A DNA stretch of 64,000 nt from assembly GCF_002794255.1 (NCBI RefSeq), contig NZ_PGGW01000066.1, positions 1 to 64,000 on the forward strand. The letters are read 5' to 3'. Within the stretch, counting starts at the first letter, position 1. The number at the start of each line of letters is the position of its first letter. The DNA is from Streptomyces carminius. GTDB taxonomy: Bacteria > Actinomycetota > Actinomycetes > Streptomycetales > Streptomycetaceae. This document shows positions 1 through 10,300 of this stretch, piece after piece. The position numbers and the translations under genes were made by a program. Under the pieces are notes generated by a model. That model saw nothing but the letters and a program-made list of their open reading frames with translations, did not search any database and was not told where the DNA came from.

Positions 1-1620
1 CCGGTCCGGCTGCGGTTCGGTGGCGGAGAGGCGGACGACGAGGTCGTCCAGGTGGGTGAGGAGTTCCTCGGGGGAGAGGTCCAGGTCGGCCAGGGTCTGC
101 ACGGCGGTGCGCAGCCGGCCCATGGTGGCGGTGGCGGCCAGTCCGTGTCCGGCCACGTCGCCGATGACGAAGGCGACCCGGGCGGAGGACAGCGGGATGA
201 CGTCGTACCAGCAGCCGCCCAGTCCCGCCGCGGTGCCGGCCGGGACGTAGCTGCCCGCCGACTCGGCCGCGCCGAGGTCCGCGCCCTCCGGGGGCAGCAG
301 GCTGCGCTGGAGGCTCTCGACGGTGCGCAGCTCGGCGGTGTAGCGCCGGGCGTTCTCCAGGCTCAGCGCGGCCCGGGAGCCGATCTCCTCGGCCAGCGGC
401 ACGTCGCTCTCGGCGAAGGGGAGGCGGTCCCGGGTGCGCCACAGGCCCAGCAGGCCCAGCACGTGGCCCCGGGCCCACAGCGGGACGATCAGCGCCGAGG
501 CCGCCGTCTCCGGGAACGCCAGCCGGCGCCAGCTCTCGTCGATGCCGACGATCCGCTCCGCCCGGCGCAGGTCGGGCAGGAGGATGGAGCCCGTGCCGGG
601 CATCAGCCTGTCCTCGGTCTCCCGGGCGGCGAACACCTGCCCGCGCGGGTACATCCCGGCCGGCCAGACGCCGTCGGCCGAGGCCACCGCGGTCCGGCGC
701 TGCCGGATCCCGGCGGCGAAGGGCTTCGGCTCCTGTCCCTGGAACATCGCCTCGACCAGGTCCACGGACGCCAGGTCGGCGAAGTCCGGCACGAGGATCC
801 CCACCAGCTCCTCGGCGTTGCGGGCGAGGTCCAGCGTCTGGCCCAGCCGGGTGGCGGCGGCGTGCAGCAGCGCCAGCCGCCGCCGGGCGGCGAACTGCTC
901 GGTGACGTCGGTGTAGACCACGGCGATCCCGATGACCCGGTCCCGGGAGTCCTGGAGCCGGAAGGCGGACAGGGACAGCACACGCTCCCGCTCGGGGAAG
1001 CGCAGCCGCCGTGCCGAGTGCTCCCAGTCGATCAGCGGCTCGCCGGTGTCCAGCACCAGCCGCAGCCGCTCCCGGACCGCCGCGGCGTCCTCCGGAACCA
1101 GGGCCTCCTCCAGCGTCACGCGCGGCGGCCGGTCCCCGGGGACGGCCCCGGGGACACCGAAGCACTCGGGGCTGAGGTTGGTGCGGACCGCCACCAGATC
1201 GGTGCCGTGGATGCTCAGCCCGATGCGGGACTGGTTGAACAGGGCACGGATCAGCGCCCGGTCCTCGGTCCAGCGCTGTCCGACGACCGAGGGGGCGGCA
1301 CAGAGCAGGAACCGCGCCTCGGGCCCGTCGGACAGCGGCAGCACCTCGGCGTCCACCTGGACCGGTGTGCCGTTCCGGTGGCGCAGGACGGTGCGGACCG
1401 TCCACGGCCCCGCGGGGGCGCCGCCGGGCGGTCTGCTCCACGGTGCCGGGCCGACGACGAGGTCCGCGGCGGGCCCGCCGCGGACCTCGTCGGCGGAGTA
1501 ACCGGTCAGGTCGAGTACGGTGCCCGTGCACTGCAGCACGGTCCCCTCTCCGTCCAGCACGAACGCGACCGCACCGCCGGGCGAGGGCGCCGGGCCGGAG
1601 GGGTGCCTGGTCGGATTCAC
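1..1620 (-). CDS. PAS/GAF SpoIIE-family protein phosphatase, 3' end cut by the window edge
   Basis: Reading the minus strand from a GTG at 1620 gives 540 residues with no stop before base 1, so the C-terminus lies outside. In order there are a PAS domain (about residues 15-120), a second PAS-like region (about 125-235, ending in a VYTDVTEQ motif), a GAF domain (about 250-410) and the start of a PP2C/SpoIIE catalytic domain with LQRSLLP and GDVAGHGLAATATMGRLR motifs. Such proteins dephosphorylate anti-sigma-factor antagonists in partner-switching systems, with PAS/GAF modules sensing a signal. No membrane segment is visible, so a soluble protein is likely. The signal and target cannot be read from the sequence. 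Confidence 0.9.
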   Translation of the reverse strand, partial: MNPTRHPSGPAPSPGGAVAFVLDGEGTVLQCTGTVLDLTGYSADEVRGGPAADLVVGPAPWSRPPGGAPAGPWTVRTVLRHRNGTPVQVDAEVLPLSDGPEARFLLCAAPSVVGQRWTEDRALIRALFNQSRIGLSIHGTDLVAVRTNLSPECFGVPGAVPGDRPPRVTLEEALVPEDAAAVRERLRLVLDTGEPLIDWEHSARRLRFPERERVLSLSAFRLQDSRDRVIGIAVVYTDVTEQFAARRRLALLHAAATRLGQTLDLARNAEELVGILVPDFADLASVDLVEAMFQGQEPKPFAAGIRQRRTAVASADGVWPAGMYPRGQVFAARETEDRLMPGTGSILLPDLRRAERIVGIDESWRRLAFPETAASALIVPLWARGHVLGLLGLWRTRDRLPFAESDVPLAEEIGSRAALSLENARRYTAELRTVESLQRSLLPPEGADLGAAESAGSYVPAGTAAGLGGCWYDVIPLSSARVAFVIGDVAGHGLAATATMGRLRTAVQTLADLDLSPEELLTHLDDLVVRLSATEPQPDR

Positions 1621-1811
1621 TCGGTTGCCTCGATCCGGGAAGTGCAACGCTGTTCCCGGTCATTCAACCCCGACCGGAGCCTGTACGCATGGCGGCGCCG
1701 AGGGCGTGCCGGGGTCGTACCGGAGAAGAAGCGGGTACCCCCCTCCCCGGGCGGAAACCATGCGGGAGGTCCGGCAGGGCGCTCGGGGTGCCCGGGGCGC
1801 CCGGGGAGGGG

Positions 1812-3305
1812 TCATGCGACCGCCCACAGGCCGAGCGCGATCACGAACGCCGACAGACCGAGGGTCGTCTCCATCACGGTCCAGGTCTTCAGGGTCGTCT
1901 TGACGTCCATCCCGAAGAAGCGGCTCACCAGCCAGAACCCCGAGTCGTTCACATGGGACAGCACGGTGGCTCCCGCCGCGATGGCCACCACCAGCAGGGT
2001 GAGCTGGAAATCGCTCAGGCCGGCCTCCGCCGCCGAGCCGGCGAGCAGCCCGGACGCGGTGGTCAGGGCGACCGTGGCCGAGCCCTGGGCGACGCGCAGC
2101 AGGGTGGCGATCACGAACGCCTGGACGATCAGCGACATGCCCAGGCCGGACAGGGAGTCGCTGAGGGCGGCGCCGATCCCGGAGAGTTCCAGCACACCGC
2201 CGAACATGCCGCCCGCGCCGGTGATCAGGATGATGGCGCAGATCGGCCCCAGGGCGCCGTCGACGATGTCGCTGACCCGGCTCATCGAAGTACGGGGCCG
2301 CCCCAGCACCAGGATGGCGACGACCACGGTGATCAGCAGGGCCACCGGGGTGAAGCCCAGCAGGCTCAGGAACTCGGCCCAGTCCTCGCCCTCGTCGATG
2401 GCGCCGGCGGTGACGAGTGTGCTCAGGACGGTGTCGAAGGAGATCAGGACCAGCGGTACCAGCAGCAGCCCCAGGACCGTGCCGAAGGCCGGGGGCCGGT
2501 CACCGAGCCGTTCGCCGGCCTCGACCGCGAGGGCCGCTCCGCTCTGCTCGTTCGCGCCACCGCCACCGTCACCGCTGCCGGCGGTGTCCCCGCGGCCCTC
2601 CTGGTCCCCGGCGGCGCGGCCGCGGTCGTCCCGTGCCTCACCGAAGACCAGGTCGGGCAGCGAGACCTGGATGCGGGCGCCGAGGAAGCGGGAGACCAGC
2701 AGGACACCGACGTACCACGCCAGCACCGCGACGGGGATGCCGACCAGCAGGGTGAGCCCGATGTCCGCGCCGAGCACCTCGGCGGCGGCGACCGGTCCCG
2801 GGTGGGGCGGGACGAGGGCGTGCATGGCCGCGAAGGCACCGGCCGCGGGCAGGGCGTAGAGCAGCAGGGAACCGCCGAAGCGCCGGGCCACGGTCAGGAT
2901 GATGGGCAGGAACACCACCAGGCCGGCGTCGAAGAAGATCGGGAAGCCGAAGATGAGCGCGGCCACCCCGAGGGCGAGGGGTGCGCGGCGTTCCCCGAAC
3001 CGGCCGATCAGGGTGTCGGCCAGTACCTGGGCGCCGCCGGTGATCTCCAGCAGGCGGCCGAGCATCACGCCGAACGCGACCAGCAGGGCGACCGATCCGA
3101 TGGTGTCGGCGAAACCGAACATCAGTACGTCGGGGATGTCGGCCAGCGGGAAGCCGACCACGAGCGCGGTCACCACGCTCACCAGCACCAGCGACACGAA
3201 GGCGTGCAGTTTCACCCTGATGATCAGGAACAGCAGCAGAGCCACGGCACCTGCCGCGATCAGCAGCAGTACGGTGGTGCCGTACGCGGGATCGATTGCT
3301 TCCAC
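1812..3305 (-). CDS. GntP-family gluconate/organic acid permease
   Basis: The 497-residue protein is almost entirely hydrophobic segments and has the GntP hallmarks: an N-terminal helix pair, GVMLGRLLEITGGAQVLADT, the FGFPIFFDAGLVVFLPI motif and HALVPPHPGPVAAA. The family carries out proton-coupled uptake of gluconate and related sugar acids. A GTG start at 3305 has GGAGGT 8 bases upstream. A hydrophilic Gly/Asp/Glu-rich loop of about 55 residues (about 222-275) is longer than usual in the middle of the protein. No gluconate kinase lies next to it, so the substrate is open. It is transcribed away from the regulatory gap that also serves the GH6 gene. Confidence 0.92.
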   Translation of the reverse strand: MEAIDPAYGTTVLLLIAAGAVALLLFLIIRVKLHAFVSLVLVSVVTALVVGFPLADIPDVLMFGFADTIGSVALLVAFGVMLGRLLEITGGAQVLADTLIGRFGERRAPLALGVAALIFGFPIFFDAGLVVFLPIILTVARRFGGSLLLYALPAAGAFAAMHALVPPHPGPVAAAEVLGADIGLTLLVGIPVAVLAWYVGVLLVSRFLGARIQVSLPDLVFGEARDDRGRAAGDQEGRGDTAGSGDGGGGANEQSGAALAVEAGERLGDRPPAFGTVLGLLLVPLVLISFDTVLSTLVTAGAIDEGEDWAEFLSLLGFTPVALLITVVVAILVLGRPRTSMSRVSDIVDGALGPICAIILITGAGGMFGGVLELSGIGAALSDSLSGLGMSLIVQAFVIATLLRVAQGSATVALTTASGLLAGSAAEAGLSDFQLTLLVVAIAAGATVLSHVNDSGFWLVSRFFGMDVKTTLKTWTVMETTLGLSAFVIALGLWAVA

Positions 3306-3645
3306 GAATCAACCTCCATGTCCGAGTGTGGTCCCTGTACCCGGAATCGGTGAGAAATCCAGCCGGAAGGCCGGCCGACGGTGACGGCCACCCTGCACCG
3401 GCCGTATTCCCATTACAAGGGCGGTGCGGGAAACGCGGCGCGCGGCGCGCGGCCGGTGGCCTCCGCCGCGCCGGTGTCCGCCGGACACCGGGATGTCGGG
3501 AAGCGGCAGGCAGGTACGGGTTGTCCGGTGGGAGCGGTCGGCCCGGGGGCGGGGCCCGGCGAGGGCGGCCGGGGAATTCCGCCGCTGCCGGTTCGCCTCT
3601 CCCGGGGAACGGCCCGGAGAATCCGAACCACCGGACGACCCGTGA

Positions 3646-5280
<1,635 letters not shown>

Positions 5281-5324
5281 ACAGCGGCACGGGAATCCAG
5301 GCAACCGCAGAGAGGGGACACCCC

Positions 5325-5768
5325 ATGGGAACGACTGACAGGTACAAGGACCAGGTGCTCGGTGTCTATCGCATGGTGGTGGGACTGCTGTTCGCCTGCC
5401 ACGGTGCCGCGACGCTGTTCGACGTGCTCGGTGGCCCGCACGGCGGAGCGGTCCCCGAGGTCGGTCAGTGGCCCGGCTGGTGGGCGGCGGCCATCCAGCT
5501 CGTCGGTGGCGTGCTGGTGATGCTCGGCCTCGGCACCCGGACCGCCGCGGTGATCTGCTCCGGCTCGATGGCGTACGCCTATTTCATCGAGCACCAGTCG
5601 GAGGCGCTCTTCCCCATCCAGAACGGCGGGGAGGCGGCCGCGATGTTCTCCTGGGCCTTCCTCCTGATCGCCTTCATCGGGCCCGGCGCCTGGGCGCTGG
5701 GCTCGCTGTTCGCGCGCACGCCGCAGGGCACGGCCCGCGGCGAGGAGATCAGGGTCACCGCGGTCTGA
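5325..5768 (+). CDS. DoxX-family membrane protein
   Basis: A 147-residue protein with four predicted membrane helices (about residues 12-32, 50-70, 73-90 and 105-125) and the DoxX-like layout, including VVGLLFACHGAATLFD near the N-terminus. DoxX-type proteins are small inner-membrane proteins of uncertain, often redox-linked function. ATG 5325 follows AGAGAGGGG at a normal distance. It lies 44 bp after the GH6 stop and is followed by a strong hairpin, so it may be the last gene of the cellulase transcript. Confidence 0.85.
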   Translation: MGTTDRYKDQVLGVYRMVVGLLFACHGAATLFDVLGGPHGGAVPEVGQWPGWWAAAIQLVGGVLVMLGLGTRTAAVICSGSMAYAYFIEHQSEALFPIQNGGEAAAMFSWAFLLIAFIGPGAWALGSLFARTPQGTARGEEIRVTAV

Positions 5769-5784
5769 GGACCGGGGTGACCGT

Positions 5785-5838
5785 CGGTGCCGGGCCGGCG
5801 GGTGCGGGGCGGAAGCCCGTCCCGCCGGGCCGGCCCGG
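5785..5838. terminator. Hairpin between convergent DoxX and ROK genes
   Basis: An 18-bp stem (5785-5802 with 5821-5838, one mismatch) encloses an 18-nt loop, between two genes that converge on it. A bidirectional terminator is the simplest reading. Confidence 0.7.
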
Positions 5839-5857
5839 CACCGCGGGGCAGGAGGGG

Positions 5858-7141
5858 TCAGATGCCCGACGGCTGTACCGGGGCCGGTTCGGCGTCGGCC
5901 AGGTTCTCCGGCAGCCGCGGCCCCTGGCGCAGCGGTACGAGTTCCGACTGCAGCACCATGGCCGCACCGCCGATCGCGGGGGCGGTGGCGGCCGACCGGG
6001 AGAGCCGGACGGCCACCGGGTGCGTCGCGCGCGAGAAGGCGCGGTCGAGCTCCTCCCGTACCACCGGCAGGTACACCGAGCCCGCGATCGCCAGGCTGGG
6101 ACCGGTGAGGACCAGCAGTTCGAGGTCCATGACGTTGGCGAGTGTGCGCGCGGCCGCCGCGAGGCAGCGCGCCGAACGCTCCAGCAGGGCGCGGGCCCCC
6201 GGTTCGCCGCGCCGCGCGGCCCGGGTGACCGCCGCGAAGTCCGCGATCACGGACGGCGGGCGGCCGGCGGGGGAGTCGGCGGCCAGCCCGGCCGCGCGGG
6301 CGAGTCCCGCGTCGGCGCGGGCGGCGGCCACGACCGCGGCGGGACCGGCCAGCGCCTCGACACAGCCGCGGGCCCCGCACCAGCACTCGGGGCCCTCCAT
6401 GTCCAGACAGCTGTGGCCGATCTCGCCCGCGTTCCCGCCGGCGCCGCGATAGGGGATGCCGTTGATCAGCAGTCCGGAGCCGATTCCGGTCCCCATGTAC
6501 AGGGCCGCGAGGGCCGAGGGGCCGCCGGTCCCGCCGGACCAGTGCTCGCCCAGGGCCGCGGCCGTGGCGTCGTTGTCGGAGATCACCGGCAGCCCGGTGG
6601 CCTCCTGCAGGGCGCGGTCGAGCGGGAAGTCTCCCCAGTGCCGCATCAGGGGCGGGGTCAGCCGCATCCCGCTGGCGGGGGAGAGGGGGCCGGGGGAGAC
6701 CAGGCCCAGGCCGAGCACCCGCCCGCGCCGGACGCCGGCGCCGTCGATGAGCGCGTCCACCTCGCCGGCCATGCGCGTGACGACCGCGGAAGGGGCCTCG
6801 GCCCCCGCGCCCGCCCTGGTCATCCGGGCCAGCACCGAACCGCCCAGATTGGTCAGGACGTAGGTGAGTCCGGCGTGATCGAGATGGACTCCGACCGCGT
6901 ACCGGGACGACTGGTCGAGCTGGAGCAGCACCCGGCGCTTTCCGCCGGTGGACTCCGCGCGCCCCGTCTCCACCACGAGACCGTCGTCGATCAGGCGGCG
7001 CACCACGGTCGAGATCGTCGCACCGGTGAACCCGGTCGCGTTGACGAGGCCGACCCGGCTGATGGTGCCCGCCGCGCGGATCACGTCGAGCACGGCCGCC
7101 CTGCTGTTCGCGTGAGCCGTGGCCCGTGCCGGTCCGCTCAC
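5858..7141 (-). CDS. ROK-family transcriptional repressor
   Basis: The 427-residue protein has an N-terminal winged helix-turn-helix (AAVLDVIRAAGTISRVGL, FTGATISTVVRRLIDDG) and a ROK sugar-binding domain with DNDATAAALGEHW, MGTGIGSGLLING and the zinc-binding cluster ECWCGARGCVEA. ROK repressors of this type sense a sugar or sugar phosphate and release DNA. GTG 7141 has GGAGGGA just upstream. It is divergent from the ABC transporter operon, so it is the likely regulator of that operon. A 31-bp element repeated before the transporter and before the beta-mannosidase is the best candidate for its operator. The effector is not known. Confidence 0.92.
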   Translation of the reverse strand: MSGPARATAHANSRAAVLDVIRAAGTISRVGLVNATGFTGATISTVVRRLIDDGLVVETGRAESTGGKRRVLLQLDQSSRYAVGVHLDHAGLTYVLTNLGGSVLARMTRAGAGAEAPSAVVTRMAGEVDALIDGAGVRRGRVLGLGLVSPGPLSPASGMRLTPPLMRHWGDFPLDRALQEATGLPVISDNDATAAALGEHWSGGTGGPSALAALYMGTGIGSGLLINGIPYRGAGGNAGEIGHSCLDMEGPECWCGARGCVEALAGPAAVVAAARADAGLARAAGLAADSPAGRPPSVIADFAAVTRAARRGEPGARALLERSARCLAAAARTLANVMDLELLVLTGPSLAIAGSVYLPVVREELDRAFSRATHPVAVRLSRSAATAPAIGGAAMVLQSELVPLRQGPRLPENLADAEPAPVQPSGI

Positions 7142-7512
7142 TGGTCCCTCCGCCCGTGCCCCGCCGGGGCGTCCGCGCCGTCGCCGCGGTCCGTGCCGCA
7201 CCCACCCGGAACTCAGTCTATTCGGCCGCCGAAGCCGGGCGGGCTCCCGCCGCCGTGCGGTGGCGGAGCCCCGGGACGGGCCCGGCCGCCACCGGTCCGG
7301 CGTGCTCTCCACCGCGCTCCGGCACGGACCCGGGCCGCTGTTTCCCCGGGGCACGGTCCCTCCTGTGCGGCTGTGGTGAGGGGCCGGCAGAAGTATTGAC
7401 TTCCTTTCTTCGGTGACTTAACAATCACCCCCACGTCAGCGAACCCACCCGCCGGAAGGCGGGCGAACGGCACACCGACGCGCCCCTCCAGCCACGAGAG
7501 GATCCCCCCATC
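7142..7512. other. Divergent control region between ROK repressor and transporter
   Basis: No gene is seen. The stretch 7390-7430 is AT-rich and carries the promoter/operator-like element described separately. The rest is GC-rich and without evident structure. Confidence 0.7.
7396..7426 (+). promoter_or_regulatory. Transporter promoter with shared 31-bp element, copy 1
   Basis: TTGACT at 7396 and TAACAAT at 7419 are spaced by 17 bp, a good housekeeping-type promoter facing the binding-protein gene. The whole 31 bp, including the spacer (CTTTCTTCGGTG), matches a second copy at 15688-15718 at 26 of 31 positions. Conservation of the spacer suggests an operator overlapping the promoter. Confidence 0.75.
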
Positions 7513-9195
7513 ATGTTCCTGCAAGCAAGACGCCGCCGCGCGCGTGCGGCCGCGTCCGGGGCGGCCGTGATCGCGCTGTTAGCCACGGCCTGCTCCGGGT
7601 CGGGCGGCGGCAGTGGCGCCCAGGACGAGACCTTGGTGGTCTTCTCGGGGCAGGCGGGCGACTACCAGCGGAACTTCAACCCGTTCTCGCCGACCATGAA
7701 CGAGGGACAGGGCACGATCTTCGAGTCGCTGTTCTACTTCAACCAGGTGCGCGACGAGCCCGCCAAGCCGCTGCTGGGCACCGAGTACGCCTGGAACGAC
7801 GACGGCACCGAGCTGTCGGTCACCCTTCGGGACGACGTCACATGGTCGGACGGCGAGAAGTTCACCGCGGACGACGTGGTGTTCACGCTGGACATGGTCT
7901 CCCGGCACAAGACGCTCAACAACACGGGCTACAAGGGCAGGGCCGAGGCGGTCGACGACACCCACGTCAGGATCACCTTCCCGGAGCCGGCCTACATGGA
8001 GGGCCCGCAGGTCCTCGGTGAGATCTCCGTCGTCCCGGAGCACATCTGGAAGGACATCGAGAACCCCGCCAAGGACACCGTCCAGAACCCGGTGGGCACC
8101 GGTCCCTTCACGCTGGAGGAGTTCAAGCCGCAGGCCTTCACGCTCCGGGCCAACCCCGGCTACTGGGACGGTGAACCGGAGCTCAAGCAGGTCCGCTACG
8201 TATCCCTCTCGGGCAACCAGGCCGGCGCGAACGCGCTGGCGGCCGGGAAGATCGACTGGCAGACCGGCCCGGTCCCGGACATCAAGAACGTCGAGAAGAA
8301 CTACCCCGGCTACCAGGCCGTCACGGTCCCGCTCAATCAGAACGTCCTGATCACCTGCGCCGACACCGAGCTGGGCTGCGAGGGACCGCAGACCGACCCG
8401 GCGGTGCGCCGGGCGATCTACTACGGCATGGACCGCGCCCAGCTCAACTCGCTGGCGTACCAGGACACCTTCAGCCAGATCTCGCCCGGTTTCGCCTCGG
8501 TGGAGAGCGCCGAGGACCTCGTTTCCGAGAAGCTCCGGGAGGCCCTGGCACCGATGGAGCCCGACACCGCGGAGGCGGCGCGGATCCTCGAGGGCGCCGG
8601 CTACGCCAAGGGCTCCGACGGCATCTACGCCAAGGACGGCCGGAAGCTGTCCATGACCGTCCACGTGGTCTCCGGCTGGACCGACTACATCACCGCGGTC
8701 GACACCCTGGCCGAGCAGATGAAGGCGATCGGCATCGAGCTGACGGCCCGGCAGTCCTCCTGGAACGAGTGGTCCGAGGCCCGCGGCCGGGGCGAGTACC
8801 AGCTGCTGATCGACGCGCTGTACCCGGGCCCGACACCCGACCCCTTCTACCTCTACAGCTACTTCTTCAGCACCGAGACGACCGCGAGGGTCGGCGAGAC
8901 GGCCAACCCCAACTTCGCCCGGTACAGCGACGAGGGGGTGGACAAGGCGCTGCGGGCCCTCAAGGGGATCGCCCCGGAGGAGACCGAGCAGCGGCAGAAG
9001 CACTACGACGCGATCCAGACCCGGATCGAGGCGGACATGCCCTACATCCCGATCCTCACGGCCGGGGTGACCAGCGAGTACCACGACGCCAAGTTCGAGG
9101 GCTGGCCGACGGAGTACCACCTCTACGCCGTTCCCGCGGTCTGGAGCCGTCCCGACCAGGCGCAGATCTTCAAGGCGCTGAAGCCGGCGGGCTGA
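7513..9195 (+). CDS. Opp-type (SBP_bac_5) extracellular solute-binding lipoprotein
   Basis: The 560-residue protein has an Arg-rich signal peptide ending in a lipobox-like LATAC (Cys27) and a Gly/Ser linker, then a family-5 binding fold (WSDGEKFTADDVVFTLDMVSR; NPVGTGPFTLEEF). Family-5 proteins bind oligopeptides but also oligosaccharides in several bacteria. The neighbouring ROK regulator, alpha-galactosidase and beta-mannosidase favour a saccharide. Codon 23 is TTA (7579-7581), within the signal peptide, implying dependence on the bldA tRNA for surface display of this receptor. It starts a four-gene uptake operon. Confidence 0.92.
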   Translation: MFLQARRRRARAAASGAAVIALLATACSGSGGGSGAQDETLVVFSGQAGDYQRNFNPFSPTMNEGQGTIFESLFYFNQVRDEPAKPLLGTEYAWNDDGTELSVTLRDDVTWSDGEKFTADDVVFTLDMVSRHKTLNNTGYKGRAEAVDDTHVRITFPEPAYMEGPQVLGEISVVPEHIWKDIENPAKDTVQNPVGTGPFTLEEFKPQAFTLRANPGYWDGEPELKQVRYVSLSGNQAGANALAAGKIDWQTGPVPDIKNVEKNYPGYQAVTVPLNQNVLITCADTELGCEGPQTDPAVRRAIYYGMDRAQLNSLAYQDTFSQISPGFASVESAEDLVSEKLREALAPMEPDTAEAARILEGAGYAKGSDGIYAKDGRKLSMTVHVVSGWTDYITAVDTLAEQMKAIGIELTARQSSWNEWSEARGRGEYQLLIDALYPGPTPDPFYLYSYFFSTETTARVGETANPNFARYSDEGVDKALRALKGIAPEETEQRQKHYDAIQTRIEADMPYIPILTAGVTSEYHDAKFEGWPTEYHLYAVPAVWSRPDQAQIFKALKPAG

Positions 9196-9280
9196 CGGCC
9201 CGGCGGGGCGGCGGCGCGGCGCGGGACGGCGGCACGGTGGACGGTTCCGGGAAGGGGCGGACAGTGGCGGGCGGACAACG

Positions 9281-10270
9281 GTGAGGTACTACACCCGGAA
9301 GCTCGGGTTCTACCTGGTCGCCCTCTGGGCGGCACTGACCCTGAACTTCTTCATCCCGAGGATGATGCCGGGCAACCCGGTGGACACCCTCATGGCGAAG
9401 CTGCAGCAGCGCGGCGGCGCGGCCGACCCGTCGGTCCGCAGGTCCTACGAGCTCCTCCTCGGGACCGACACCGGGGACCCGCTGGTCAGCCAGTACCTCT
9501 CGTACCTGGCCGGCCTGCTCCGCGGCGACCTGGGCGTCTCGGTCAGCGTCTTCCCGACGGCGGTCTCCGAGGTCATCTCCGAGGCGCTGCCCTGGACAAT
9601 CGTGCTGGTGGGCATCGCGACCCTGCTGTCGTTCCTGCTCGGAGTCGGTCTGGGCACCGTCGTCGGCTGGCGGCGCGGCTCGTGGCTCGACTCGCTCGTC
9701 CCGGCCACCACCGTCCTGGCGGCGGTGCCCTACTTCTGGCTGGCGCTGATCCTGGTCGCGGTCTTCGCCTCGGCCCTGCGCTGGTTCCCCGTCAACGGCG
9801 GCTACGACGTGATCCTCGACCCCGGCTGGAACGGCGAGTTCATCGCCTCCGCCGCCTACCACGGCGTCCTTCCCGCCCTGACCATCGTGATCTCCTCGGT
9901 CGGCGGCTGGCTGCTGGGCATGCGGAACATGATGGTCTCCACGATGTCGGAGGACTACGTCCTCACCGCCCGGGCCAAGGGGCTGCGCGAGGGCCGCGTC
10001 ATGACCCGCTACGCCGCCCGCAACGCGGTCCTGCCGTCGGTCGCCGGCTTCGCGATCTCCCTGGGCTTCGTGGTCTCCGGCTCGGTCATCACCGAGCAGG
10101 TCTTCTCCTACCCGGGCATCGGCATGAGGCTGCTGCAGGCCGTGGAGAACAACGACTACGCCCTGATGCAGGGGATCTTCCTGGTCATCACGGTGGCGGT
10201 GCTGGGCGCCAACCTGGTCGTGGACCTGCTGTACGGCCTCATCGACCCCCGTACCCGCGCCGGCCACTGA
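9281..10270 (+). CDS. ABC transporter permease, OppB/DppB type
   Basis: A 329-residue inner-membrane permease with six hydrophobic segments and the binding-protein-dependent transport motif at ARAKGLREGRVMTRYAARNA (about residues 229-248, the EAA loop that contacts the ATPase). GTG 9281 is the start, giving the usual N-terminal helix RKLGFYLVALWAALTLNFFIP. It follows the binding protein by 85 bp and precedes the fused permease-ATPase by 30 bp, consistent with one transcript. Confidence 0.93.
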   Translation: MRYYTRKLGFYLVALWAALTLNFFIPRMMPGNPVDTLMAKLQQRGGAADPSVRRSYELLLGTDTGDPLVSQYLSYLAGLLRGDLGVSVSVFPTAVSEVISEALPWTIVLVGIATLLSFLLGVGLGTVVGWRRGSWLDSLVPATTVLAAVPYFWLALILVAVFASALRWFPVNGGYDVILDPGWNGEFIASAAYHGVLPALTIVISSVGGWLLGMRNMMVSTMSEDYVLTARAKGLREGRVMTRYAARNAVLPSVAGFAISLGFVVSGSVITEQVFSYPGIGMRLLQAVENNDYALMQGIFLVITVAVLGANLVVDLLYGLIDPRTRAGH

Positions 10271-10300
10271 CGGCGCCGCCGACAGCGAGGAACCGACACC

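Noticed and set aside
52-2859. Very long plus-strand open frame (935 codons) over the phosphatase and GntP genes
   Set aside because: Antisense to two well-supported minus-strand genes; residues are Gly/Arg/Ala/Pro-rich with no domain.
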